A stretch of 32,075 nucleotides of DNA from a virus: IMG/VR virus record IMGVR_UViG_3300044981_000035, positions 1 to 32,075 of that record; one strand, 5' to 3'. Below are positions 1 to 7,328 of the stretch, piece by piece. The translations under genes and the position numbers were made by a program. The notes under the pieces are model-generated. The model had not been told where the DNA came from. It saw only the letters and a list, made by a program, of their open reading frames with translations, and searched no databases. Positions within the stretch are counted from its first letter, which is position 1, and each line of letters opens with the position of its first letter.

Positions 1-414
1 TTCGGCAACGCTCAGGTGTACGGCAAAGCTCTGGTGTCCGGCGACGCTCGGGTGTTCGGCAACGCTCAGGTGTACGGCAAAGCTCGGGTGTCCGGCGACG
101 CTCGGGTGTTCGGCAACGCTCAGGTGTACGGCGACGCTCTGGTGTCCGGCAACGCTCAGGTGTACGGCGACGCTCTGGTGTACGGCGACGCTCGGGTGTT
201 CGGCAACGCTCAGGTGTACGGCAAAGCTCTGGTGTACGGCGACGCTCAGGTGTACGGCAAAGCTCTGGTGTACGGCGACGCTTGGGTGTCCGGCAACGCT
301 TGGGTGTCCGGAGACGCTTGGGTGTACGGCGACGCTTGGGTGTTCGGCAACGCTCAGGTGTCCGGCGACGCTCGGGTGTTCGGCAACGCTCGGGTGTTCG
401 GCAACGCTCGGGTT
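1..414 (+). repeat. 18-bp tandem repeat array, 23 units
   Basis: Twenty-three contiguous 18-bp units of the form T(T/A/C)C GGC (AAC/GAC/AAA) GCT (CAG/CTG/CGG/TGG) GTG. Within the array only one silent change (GGA for GGC in unit 18) and the terminal GTT depart from the fixed positions. All other variation is amino-acid changing and confined to the first, third and fifth codons. The array runs off the left edge of the window. Confidence 0.95.
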
Positions 415-441
415 GACAGACAGCGAGACCCCATGGGATAA
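1..441 (+). CDS. Hexapeptide-repeat (left-handed beta-helix-like) protein, 3' part
   Basis: The frame is open from base 1 and stops with TAA at 439-441, so the 5' end is outside the window. Almost the whole product is 23 copies of a six-residue unit x-G-(N/D/K)-A-x-V, followed by a nine-residue tail. The V and A spacing matches the bacterial hexapeptide rule ([LIV]-x3-[STAV]-x) that folds as a left-handed parallel beta-helix with V and A inward. I infer a rigid prism-like fibre or surface protein; no enzyme domain is visible. Position 1 is only F, Y or S, position 3 N, D or K, and position 5 Q, R, L or W. The ATPase gene starts 4 bases after the stop. A similar partial gene faces it from the other end of the window. 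Repeat reality is certain; function is unknown. Confidence 0.75.
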   Translation, partial: FGNAQVYGKALVSGDARVFGNAQVYGKARVSGDARVFGNAQVYGDALVSGNAQVYGDALVYGDARVFGNAQVYGKALVYGDAQVYGKALVYGDAWVSGNAWVSGDAWVYGDAWVFGNAQVSGDARVFGNARVFGNARVDRQRDPMG

Positions 442-442
442 A
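413..442 (+). promoter_or_regulatory. Candidate sigma70-type promoter at the array end
   Basis: A perfect TTGACA lies at 413-418 and an extended -10-like TGGGATAAA at 434-442, with an 18-base spacer; TAAAAT at 439-444 is an alternative -10. The predicted start point near 449-451 falls just past the ATG at 446. If the promoter is real, translation would have to begin downstream, for example at the ATG at 488, or the promoter serves only part of the transcripts. Chance resemblance is possible. Confidence 0.3.
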
Positions 443-445
443 ATA

Positions 446-1609
446 ATGACATTCAAAAAGGCAGTTAAGGTAGACGCAAAGCTACGGATGGCCGTTAGCG
501 GCCCAGCCGGTAGCGGCAAGACATTCACGCTCCTCCGATTAGCGACCGAGCTCGCCTGTGGCGGACGCATCGCCTACGTGGATACCGAGCATGGCAGCGC
601 TAGTAAGTACGCTCACACGCCGACATGCGCCCCTGGATGTGCGGACCCAACACACTTCAGCTTCGACGTGATCGAGCCAGCCACGTTCGACCCACGCGAC
701 CTGATCGAGGCCATGGATGCCGCCATCAAAGGCGGGTACGCGGTTTTCTGTGTAGATTCGCTATCGCATTACTGGGTGGGGCCGAACGGCGAGCTGGAAC
801 TAGTCGATAATGCGGCCCGCCAGATGCGCAACCCGAACAGCTTCGCCGCATGGAAGACGATCACCCCGATACATAACCAGCTGGTTGACAAGATGCTCTC
901 CGCTTCTGTCCACGTTCTGGTGGCAATGCGCACCAAAACGGAATGGGTCATAGATCGCGACGAAAAGACCGGTAAGACCACTCCGCGCAAGATCGGTTTA
1001 CAGCCTGTTATGCGCGACGGCATTGAGTACGAATTTGACGTTTGCGGCGACCTGGATCAGGATAACACGCTAGTTGTGACCAAATCTCGCTGCCCAGAAC
1101 TGTCTGGAAAGTCCATAAATCGTCCCGGGCGAGACGTCGCCGAAAAACTCAAAGCGTGGCTAGGCAGCGGACCTGCCGATCGCGTACCGAGCGCAGTAAA
1201 TGTCCAGGAAAATACCAATAAGCCTACTTACGGACACGGGCAAATAAAGTCGGTAGCCAGCTCTGAAAATGCGCCACCGACACCAGCAGATGGAAAATTA
1301 CCAGAAGAAATGAAGCCGCTGATCGAAGGTTTGACAAAGCCGGGCGGAACCCGCGCTGCGCTACAAACGATGCGTGACAAACTATTCATGCTTCCTGATG
1401 GAGACGTGCTGTATCGACGCATCCTTCAAGACAACGGTATCGTGCCCGGCCATGGAAGCGCTAAGGAGTCTGTAAAGAAGGCTCTTATGACAATGTGGGC
1501 CACCATCGCTATCCCGCCACCGGCCAGTACCTACCAGGCCACTGACGAAGATGTTCCTGACATATTTAACACGGCCGCCACCGAAGAGGAGCCCCTCGAT
1601 GCAGCCTAA
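446..1609 (+). CDS. P-loop ATPase, AAA_24/RecA-like, phage recombination type
   Basis: A 387-residue product. The Walker A motif GPAGSGKT is at residues 19-26, a VDTEHGSA segment typical of RecA-like folds near 45-52, and a Walker B-like VFCVDS near 100-105. A small insertion with two cysteines (TCAPGCADP) lies around 60-68. The family is common in phages beside Gp157, where members are thought to act with single-strand annealing or recombination proteins (Sak4-like); that role is inferred. ATG 446 is chosen because it is 4 bases after the hexapeptide stop, which would allow coupling. TTG 413 would extend it into the array. The 3' end overlaps the Gp157 gene by 11 bases. Confidence 0.8.
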   Translation: MTFKKAVKVDAKLRMAVSGPAGSGKTFTLLRLATELACGGRIAYVDTEHGSASKYAHTPTCAPGCADPTHFSFDVIEPATFDPRDLIEAMDAAIKGGYAVFCVDSLSHYWVGPNGELELVDNAARQMRNPNSFAAWKTITPIHNQLVDKMLSASVHVLVAMRTKTEWVIDRDEKTGKTTPRKIGLQPVMRDGIEYEFDVCGDLDQDNTLVVTKSRCPELSGKSINRPGRDVAEKLKAWLGSGPADRVPSAVNVQENTNKPTYGHGQIKSVASSENAPPTPADGKLPEEMKPLIEGLTKPGGTRAALQTMRDKLFMLPDGDVLYRRILQDNGIVPGHGSAKESVKKALMTMWATIAIPPPASTYQATDEDVPDIFNTAATEEEPLDAA

Positions 1610-2234
1610 AGAATTGGCCGTAGTGCCAAAACCAGCACAAAGCATTAGTCTGTACGAGGCTGAAGAAGACTTGATGGCTCTACTGGACTCCGAGGCGCTG
1701 GTCACGCCTGAGCAGGAGGAGCAATTTCAGGTCGAGCTGGCACGCGCGATGCTGGCCGCGCGCTCCAAACGTGATCGCGTGGCTGGATTCATCCGTTCCT
1801 GTGAGGCCGCAGCGTTATTCGCCGGCGATGAGATTCGACGCCTACAGGTGCGCAAGGAAGCCTTCAATAAAGCCTCTGAGAGACTGCGGTCGTACGTAGT
1901 CCACTGCATCCAGTCCATGGGAGAGGACGCCAAAGGCGAGCTACGCAAACTGGAAGGTGACAGCTTCACAATGATCGCCCGCGCCTGCCCTGCCTCTATC
2001 GAGATCATGGACGAGGGCGTCGTGCCGGTAAAGTACAAGCGCCTAACAATCACGCTCGACATGGCCACGTGGGCACAAATAGCATTAATTATGGAGTCAA
2101 AAGGAGTGGATTCCACCAAGTTCCAGGGCTGCATATCGGTTGACAAGCAGTCCATCAAGCGCGACATTGAGGCCGGTCACGAAGTGCCCGGAGCAGATAT
2201 GGTGCTGGACAAACTAACCCTTCAAATCAAATAG
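1599..2234 (+). CDS. Siphovirus Gp157-family protein
   Basis: A 211-residue protein with the characteristic N-terminal SLYEAEEDLMALLDSE stretch, a long charged helical middle, and the family's C-terminal block around IEIMDEGVVPVKYK (residues 134-147) followed by a basic tail. Gp157 proteins are phage proteins of unclear biochemical role that co-occur with AAA_24 ATPases and recombination genes; first noted in streptococcal phages in connection with phage resistance. ATG 1599 is preferred over an in-frame start at 1551 because AGAGGAG at 1585-1591 is correctly spaced and the overlap with the ATPase gene falls to 11 bases. Confidence 0.85.
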   Translation: MQPKELAVVPKPAQSISLYEAEEDLMALLDSEALVTPEQEEQFQVELARAMLAARSKRDRVAGFIRSCEAAALFAGDEIRRLQVRKEAFNKASERLRSYVVHCIQSMGEDAKGELRKLEGDSFTMIARACPASIEIMDEGVVPVKYKRLTITLDMATWAQIALIMESKGVDSTKFQGCISVDKQSIKRDIEAGHEVPGADMVLDKLTLQIK

Positions 2235-2243
2235 GAGCATGTT

Positions 2244-2399
2244 ATGCAATCTGAACGCACTCGAAAGCTGATGGTGGCCTTGAATGGCCTTCTGGAAACA
2301 ATAGACGATCTTCCAAAGAAGGATGCTCACCCTATCGAGATAATGGGCGAGGCCGTTGTTCCTGTAAAGTACAACAAAAAGAACTTACTGACTAATTAA
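2244..2399 (+). CDS. 51-residue ORF sharing the Gp157 C-terminal motif
   Basis: A short ORF with an AGGAG ribosome binding site at 2233-2237, six bases before ATG 2244. Its start is nine bases after the Gp157 stop. Residues 31-44 read IEIMGEAVVPVKYN and match Gp157 residues 134-147 at 11 of 14 positions; the two 42-base DNA segments (1998-2039 and 2334-2375) agree at 35 of 42 bases. It may be a partial duplication of the upstream gene kept as a small protein. The N-terminal 30 residues are helical and charged and are not recognised. It is tightly followed by the KTSC gene's ribosome binding site. Confidence 0.7.
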   Translation: MQSERTRKLMVALNGLLETIDDLPKKDAHPIEIMGEAVVPVKYNKKNLLTN

Positions 2400-2416
2400 T
2401 AAAGGAGATAATTCCG

Positions 2417-3004
2417 ATGGAACTAAAAGAGGTGAGGTCTAAGGGAGCAAAAGCCATAGGCCATGACGCGGTTTCGCAGACGGCACACGTTCAGTTTCAC
2501 TCCGGAGCCGTGTATGCCTACCATCCAATCAGCGAAGAGCAGCACAGGGATCTTATGAACTCAGAATCGATCATGAACCACATCAGAATGAACTGGCCGA
2601 AAGGCAAGAAGGTGGCTTCGTTTGCACTGTTGTTGTGGCTAACGGCCGCTACGGCCCTTAGTCTTAAGGCGGCCGACGTGCCGCTGAACAATCCGATAGT
2701 CAGCGGCGACATAACGGTCACGCTCACGGAGGGTAACTCAGGGACTCGTCCGGGCATACCGGTTGTGCACTGGTTCTTGGTTAACATTGAATACACCGGA
2801 CCCGAGTCTGGCGCGCCGTCAGCCTATCTGGTGAGCGGCTTTATATGCACCAAGGCTGGCTGCGCTCAGTATTCCAGCGCCAGCGCATATAACAGTCAAG
2901 AGAAGATCTCGACCATGTGGATTCAGCTCAACGGTGGGCTGGCTACTTCGGTTCCATCGCTAACCGTGTCGCTGGTGCCACAGGGTCAGGAGCATCAGCT
3001 TTAG
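2417..3004 (+). CDS. KTSC-domain protein with internal signal peptide and exported-type tail
   Basis: Residues 1-60 match the KTSC domain (V-x-S pattern, HVQFHSGAVYAY, then a helix ending in MNHIRMNWPK), a short domain often attached to lysyl-tRNA synthetases and found alone in phages. A basic stretch and hydrophobic run at about residues 62-85 (KGKKVASFALLLWLTAATAL) look like a Sec signal peptide. The rest is a Thr/Ser/Gly-rich sequence with two Cys, typical of exported proteins. AAGGAG at 2402-2407 supports ATG 2417. Met58 at 2588 would make a canonical secreted protein on its own but lacks a clear ribosome binding site. Convergent with the minus-strand module, overlapping by 4 bases. Confidence 0.7.
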   Translation: MELKEVRSKGAKAIGHDAVSQTAHVQFHSGAVYAYHPISEEQHRDLMNSESIMNHIRMNWPKGKKVASFALLLWLTAATALSLKAADVPLNNPIVSGDITVTLTEGNSGTRPGIPVVHWFLVNIEYTGPESGAPSAYLVSGFICTKAGCAQYSSASAYNSQEKISTMWIQLNGGLATSVPSLTVSLVPQGQEHQL

Positions 3005-4392
3005 TAGCCTACGGGCTGTTGCTTCCACAGGTCGGTTAGCTTGTTAAGCACGCCGGTCCAAGTGGCTGGGCTTTGGCTCTTTACGCCGGCTGCTTGGAAA
3101 ACCAGTTGACGCTGGGCCGGACTCATCCTGGCTGCATCCGCTGGTGTGATGCCAGCACCTCCGCGATGTAGCCATGCGGCAGTTTTGCTGATCGCGTCCG
3201 CGCGGTTGGCCTCATGTTCCGGGATCGCCTCAGTACTAGCAGGCTCCATAGGTGGATTACTGTAGCCATTCTTGGCCATTTCCTGCTGAAGCGCTTTTGC
3301 TATATCATTAGGATTGTTTAGAGAAGGAGGATTCGATGTTCCACTTGATCGTAGTTCTGATGGTGGTGTGCTTTGTGGCGCGGTTGTGCTTTGGGTTTGT
3401 GGAACTGTGCTTGGTGCTGTGGCTTGCGGCTGTTGAACGGAAGTCGAAACAGGCGCGCCGTCTAAAACTGGAGCGGAACCCTGTGTTTTTGCAGGCGAAG
3501 CTGGACTGGATGGTGCGGGAGTCGTTGGAGAACCAGCAGTAGGCTTAGGTCCAGAAGTGTCTGTTATGCGCTGGGCCAAATCTCTGATATGGGCTTGACC
3601 TTTAGCATTGAGATCGGAGTACTTTTTACCGCCCATTCCAGTCGAAATATCATCGTAAAAAGCCTCTTGTTCTGCCGGAAGTTCTTTCGTGGCGGCACTA
3701 GCAGCCTCGGCCACGGCAGGTTCGTTGCTACCTCCTAATCCCAAAACTTTCATCCAATTCTTAGCGCGCGGCGAGAACAGTCCGACAATATCGGCGGTGC
3801 TTGCGCCGCTACCCTTGGCCGCCTGAATTAATTTTCCTGCTGCCTCTAAACCTATCGATCCTCCAGCACCTAGCGTTGCCGCTCCTGCCATTTCGTTTGT
3901 ATTGCCGCCAGTCTGAGCGCCACGTGTCAAGCCAGACGCGATCGCTTGACCGGTCGCGCGTGTAGCCAATCCAGCACCGGATGTGATCTTTCCGGCAATC
4001 GAGGCAGGAGCCATGAACTCGGCGGCCTTTTCGCCCCCAAAGCCTATCTTTTCAGCGGTGCCTTGCGGGGTTATTCCGGCCTGCACTTCTGGTTTGTCGA
4101 TCACCCGGTCAAGTCCGAAGAAATCCCGCACGGCTGGAGGTATTTTGTCGGTATCCACGCCAAGCGATTTAGCAATACCCATTTCGCCTCGCCGGATGAG
4201 ATCACCTGCATTGAAGATAGTAGAAGCGGCGCCCTTGGCAGCGCCAGTAGCGACACTCTTGGAGGCCCCCCCGAGCTTGCCGAGCAAGGTAGTTGACAGC
4301 CCGGCATCGTGCGCGGCTATATCAGAATCGCTTAGAGGTGCTGGTGCACTGTCCCACTTAGCGATATCAGCATCCGTGAACGTTTGCGGCAT
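3001..4392 (-). CDS. Putative internal virion / DNA ejection protein
   Basis: A 463-residue protein, last gene of the structural module. Residues 1-30 are acidic (DADIAKWDSAP, then DSDIAAHD). The middle is Gly/Ala-rich with hydrophobic stretches (TGAAKGAAS, GAATLGAGGSIGLEAAG) that could insert in membranes. A Pro/Thr/Ser/Gln-rich linker lies around residues 280-380, and a short helical C-terminal domain follows. Position matches the last ejection genes of P22 (gp20/gp16), but I see no direct sequence motif. ATG 4392 is chosen because it follows the upstream stop by four bases; an in-frame start at 4422 would overlap by 26. Confidence 0.55.
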   Translation of the reverse strand: MPQTFTDADIAKWDSAPAPLSDSDIAAHDAGLSTTLLGKLGGASKSVATGAAKGAASTIFNAGDLIRRGEMGIAKSLGVDTDKIPPAVRDFFGLDRVIDKPEVQAGITPQGTAEKIGFGGEKAAEFMAPASIAGKITSGAGLATRATGQAIASGLTRGAQTGGNTNEMAGAATLGAGGSIGLEAAGKLIQAAKGSGASTADIVGLFSPRAKNWMKVLGLGGSNEPAVAEAASAATKELPAEQEAFYDDISTGMGGKKYSDLNAKGQAHIRDLAQRITDTSGPKPTAGSPTTPAPSSPASPAKTQGSAPVLDGAPVSTSVQQPQATAPSTVPQTQSTTAPQSTPPSELRSSGTSNPPSLNNPNDIAKALQQEMAKNGYSNPPMEPASTEAIPEHEANRADAISKTAAWLHRGGAGITPADAARMSPAQRQLVFQAAGVKSQSPATWTGVLNKLTDLWKQQPVGY

Positions 4393-4396
4393 CCCG

Positions 4397-5995
4397 TTAT
4401 TGCCAGCTGCCCTCAGCGTCACGGGTGACGGTCACTCCATTGATGACTCTCTTATCCCCGGCTTTGTACCCACCATTGGTGGCAGGAGTAACCCTAGTCA
4501 GATTAGGTTCTGGCACCACTGGCGCGAACCTGGATTGCGATCGCGCGTTGAGCGCGTCCAATCCGGCCTTGTATCCGCCATAGGCTTGTGTGGCAAGCTC
4601 CTGGTGAAGCGCGCGCATGTCGCTGATGACATCTGTCGGTACAGGCTTGCCTTCCGTCCAGCCCTGCAATTTTCCTTGAATTTTATCTAGCAGGCTTCCA
4701 GCGTGCCCATATTGCGAGATTTCAGCGCTATTGATTCGCTTGATGCCATTGACGGCATTGAGTGCGCCAACACCGACTAGGGGAACGTTTGCGCCGGCCG
4801 CTTTGTTGCCAGCATCCGCCATGTCAAGTATTCGCCCCACATCTTCGGCGCTCTGCCTTGCCTTGACGTAATCCTGGTCGAGTTTCTGCGCGGCCATCGT
4901 GACGCGCGGAATGTCGGCTGGCGCCACGTTCGCCACGGCCGGATTGTCACCAGCGCGCAGGGCACGAGCCGTGGCCACTTGTTGCTGAATCTTTAATGGC
5001 GTGGTGGCTTGCTCCGTAGCAACGGCCTGCTCGGTGCGTGCCTTCTGGACAGCAGGGCTGGTTTCTTTCTCGATCTCGGCTTGTTGCTGCGATGCCTGAT
5101 CCACTGCCTTCACTGCACCTTGGTAGTCCCCGCGAGTTAAGGCAAACTGCACCATCGACTGAACGCGCTTGGTTGTGGCCGGATCAGCGCCGATAGCCGT
5201 TACCTGGTCTAGTAAGCCTTTCGGGTTTTGCATGGCGCTCTGGATTGCGGCTGCTTCCGATTGCTTGATAGCGGAACCAGCGGCCTCGCCAGGCGTCTTG
5301 GCCTGAATCTCTGCGGCATCGGCTTGAAGTTTAGCTGTATCGGCCTGACCCTTCTGCTGATTCAGGTACGCATCGGTCAATCCTAGAGGTCCGAGCTTTT
5401 GATAGATCGCGTTCTTGTCCCATAGTGGCCCGTTAGAATCTTCTTTGATGCCAAGCTGCGCAAGTTGCGGTATGGCCTGCTTCTGCGCCGCAGCCCGCGC
5501 CACAGGATCGGTGATCTGATCCACGCCCTCGTAGATCGAGCCCGCTTTGTTGTAGGCATCCGCGAGCTGACTTTTGTGGGTTTCCCATTGCTCCTTGTTG
5601 AGCATGGCAGCATTCTTTTGCATCGTCATGTTGTCATTTAAGACTCCCATGAGCCCCGTACCAGACATCCCGTTTTGTGCAGCAAGCTTGGCCGCGCGCC
5701 CGAATAACGTAGACGGATCGAGCGTTCCCGAGTCCGGCGCTGATTGCAGCGGAGGACCACCATTCGGATTCGGAGCCTTTGGAGCCTGTTCCTGCATGGC
5801 CTGACCGAGCGCGGCGCTAAAGATCTGCGAGTCCTTAAGCTGCTGCTGCGCTTGCTGGTTTGCTAGCTGCCTAGCCTGCGTATCGGCCTGTATGCCCGGG
5901 ATCTGCGCATTGGTCAGGTTGGTTTCGTTCTGAGTCTTCTGAAAGTTCAGGGGATTATTGGCGAGAATCCCCATTGCGTTGCCGTACGCGGCCAT
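4397..5995 (-). CDS. Putative internal virion / ejection protein, coiled-coil rich
   Basis: A 532-residue protein rich in Gln and Ala, with long helical stretches (residues about 20-60 and 210-350). The C-terminus ends in a compact YKAGDKRVINGVTVTRDAEGSW segment. It lies in the ejection block after the gp10-like and collar genes. The start ATG overlaps the upstream stop as TAATG. Composition and position resemble DNA-ejection proteins such as P22 gp7, gp20 and gp16, but family membership is inferred from context rather than a motif. Confidence 0.55.
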   Translation of the reverse strand: MAAYGNAMGILANNPLNFQKTQNETNLTNAQIPGIQADTQARQLANQQAQQQLKDSQIFSAALGQAMQEQAPKAPNPNGGPPLQSAPDSGTLDPSTLFGRAAKLAAQNGMSGTGLMGVLNDNMTMQKNAAMLNKEQWETHKSQLADAYNKAGSIYEGVDQITDPVARAAAQKQAIPQLAQLGIKEDSNGPLWDKNAIYQKLGPLGLTDAYLNQQKGQADTAKLQADAAEIQAKTPGEAAGSAIKQSEAAAIQSAMQNPKGLLDQVTAIGADPATTKRVQSMVQFALTRGDYQGAVKAVDQASQQQAEIEKETSPAVQKARTEQAVATEQATTPLKIQQQVATARALRAGDNPAVANVAPADIPRVTMAAQKLDQDYVKARQSAEDVGRILDMADAGNKAAGANVPLVGVGALNAVNGIKRINSAEISQYGHAGSLLDKIQGKLQGWTEGKPVPTDVISDMRALHQELATQAYGGYKAGLDALNARSQSRFAPVVPEPNLTRVTPATNGGYKAGDKRVINGVTVTRDAEGSWQ

Positions 5996-6462
5996 TATCC
6001 AACCCCCACATCGGCCCAGTTGTCAGGAAGCTCACTAGATCCTTGCGAATTAGATCCAAGTAGGCCGCTAAGATTTATTCCTCCTCCACCACTACCGGAA
6101 TTACCTGGAGAGTTTCCAGCGATCCTGGCCGCCATCTGAGCCACGCCATTGTTGTTTCCGGCGAAAGGCGGCGTGATTAGATTTGGGCCTCTAGCGTTTG
6201 GGCTGGGAGCACCCGTTGCAGACGCCGGCTGCTGCGGCTTTCCGGCTAGCCCGGAGACGAGCCCTTGGATCAATTGTGACGCCATTGGATGAACCTGCGC
6301 AAAACTTGGCGGCGCGGAGGATTGCACGGCCTGTGAGGTTGACGGCGTATTAGCGCTCTGCGCATTCGGATCTTGGCTGGTAGCGATGCCTGTATCCATA
6401 GACATATCCGGACCAGAGCCGCCACCATAAGCGCCGTTAAGTATATCCGCAAGGATACCCAT
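5995..6462 (-). CDS. Small Gly/Ser/Pro-rich structural protein
   Basis: A 155-residue low-complexity protein rich in Ser, Gly, Pro, Asn and Gln, with a short hydrophobic segment near the middle (ASQLIQGLVSGLAG). It sits between two ejection-type genes and is joined to both by one-base TAATG overlaps, implying coordinated expression. No family is recognised. Low complexity and position suggest a minor internal virion component. Confidence 0.55.
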   Translation of the reverse strand: MGILADILNGAYGGGSGPDMSMDTGIATSQDPNAQSANTPSTSQAVQSSAPPSFAQVHPMASQLIQGLVSGLAGKPQQPASATGAPSPNARGPNLITPPFAGNNNGVAQMAARIAGNSPGNSGSGGGGINLSGLLGSNSQGSSELPDNWADVGVG

Positions 6463-7325
6463 TAGAGTGCCCCCAGTAGGGCGTTTACGCCGCTGCCAAT
6501 GCCGTTTCCGAGTGCCAATTGGCCTCCGGCCTGCGCTTCTCCGAGATCTAACGCAAAGTTACCGGCATTCTCGGCTCCGGTCTGTAAGTTGCCAGCCTCA
6601 AACTCGCTCCCTTGGAGGTTCTGTCCGGCCAGCAGGTCTTGCGTTTGCAATCCGGCGTTCCCGGCATAGACACCAGCTCCCAGCGTATTGGCGGCGACCT
6701 GACCTTGCGAGTTCTGCGCCGCCTGATTGGATTGGGCGGTTGCTCCCTGACCCATATTGACCAATGTCCCAAGATTTGACAGCGTGGCGTTTTGATTCGT
6801 CTGAAACTGAGACTGTGCCTGATTGAAGGCTTGGTTATAATACGTGCTGGCGAGTCCTTGACCGTATTGCGTAAGATTCTTGAGGGTTGCCCCGCTATTT
6901 CCGAGACCCTGCGCAGCGGCGCTGTTCTGAATAGCCTGTGAGCCCTGCTGCATCTGAAATTGCAGGGCTGGCATGTCCAGCTGGTTATTAACGCTGGCAT
7001 TCGTAAACTGTGGATTGCTCAGAGCGTAGTTGGTTAGTGCCGTTGCGCCCTGCTGTCCACCTTGCAGGTATGGGTTGAGATTCCCCTGTTCCGAAGCGTT
7101 TAGGCTGTTCAGTGTGGAATTTGCGCCGGCGGTTGCGTTATTTACCTGTCCAACAGCGGTACCAACTTCGTTATTTAGGCTACTGGAATTGGCTCCGAGA
7201 GCCGCGCTAACCCCCGCGTTACCTTGCGTAGTGGCAGAAGTTACACCATTTTCAGCGTTTTGTGCCTGAGTGGCTAGCTTATTTGCCGCCGAACTGCCGA
7301 AGAGACCGCTAATTATTGCGCCCAT
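6462..7325 (-). CDS. DNA transfer / ejection protein family
   Basis: A 287-residue Ala/Gln/Asn-rich protein. The middle block, from LDMPALQFQMQQGSQAIQ through AAAQGLGNSGATLKNL to the YNQAFNQAQSQFQ segment, matches the pattern of a widespread podovirus and siphovirus family annotated as DNA transfer or injection protein (a residue block 'ALG...RG...SG.TL..L...G'). The N-terminus (GAIISGLFGSSAANK) and C-terminus (GNGIGSGVNALLGAL) are glycine-rich and membrane-compatible. ATG 7325 lies three bases after the preceding stop. Role in DNA delivery is inferred from family and position. Confidence 0.65.
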   Translation of the reverse strand: MGAIISGLFGSSAANKLATQAQNAENGVTSATTQGNAGVSAALGANSSSLNNEVGTAVGQVNNATAGANSTLNSLNASEQGNLNPYLQGGQQGATALTNYALSNPQFTNASVNNQLDMPALQFQMQQGSQAIQNSAAAQGLGNSGATLKNLTQYGQGLASTYYNQAFNQAQSQFQTNQNATLSNLGTLVNMGQGATAQSNQAAQNSQGQVAANTLGAGVYAGNAGLQTQDLLAGQNLQGSEFEAGNLQTGAENAGNFALDLGEAQAGGQLALGNGIGSGVNALLGAL

Positions 7326-7328
7326 GAT

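Noticed and set aside
1-414. CRISPR array or diversity-generating retroelement
   Set aside because: The units are contiguous coding repeats without spacers, and no reverse transcriptase or template repeat is seen in the window; AAA and TGG codons also break a pure adenine-mutagenesis pattern.
2990-3010. Bidirectional terminator at the convergent junction
   Set aside because: The two genes overlap by 4 bases and I see no stem followed by a U-tract on either strand.
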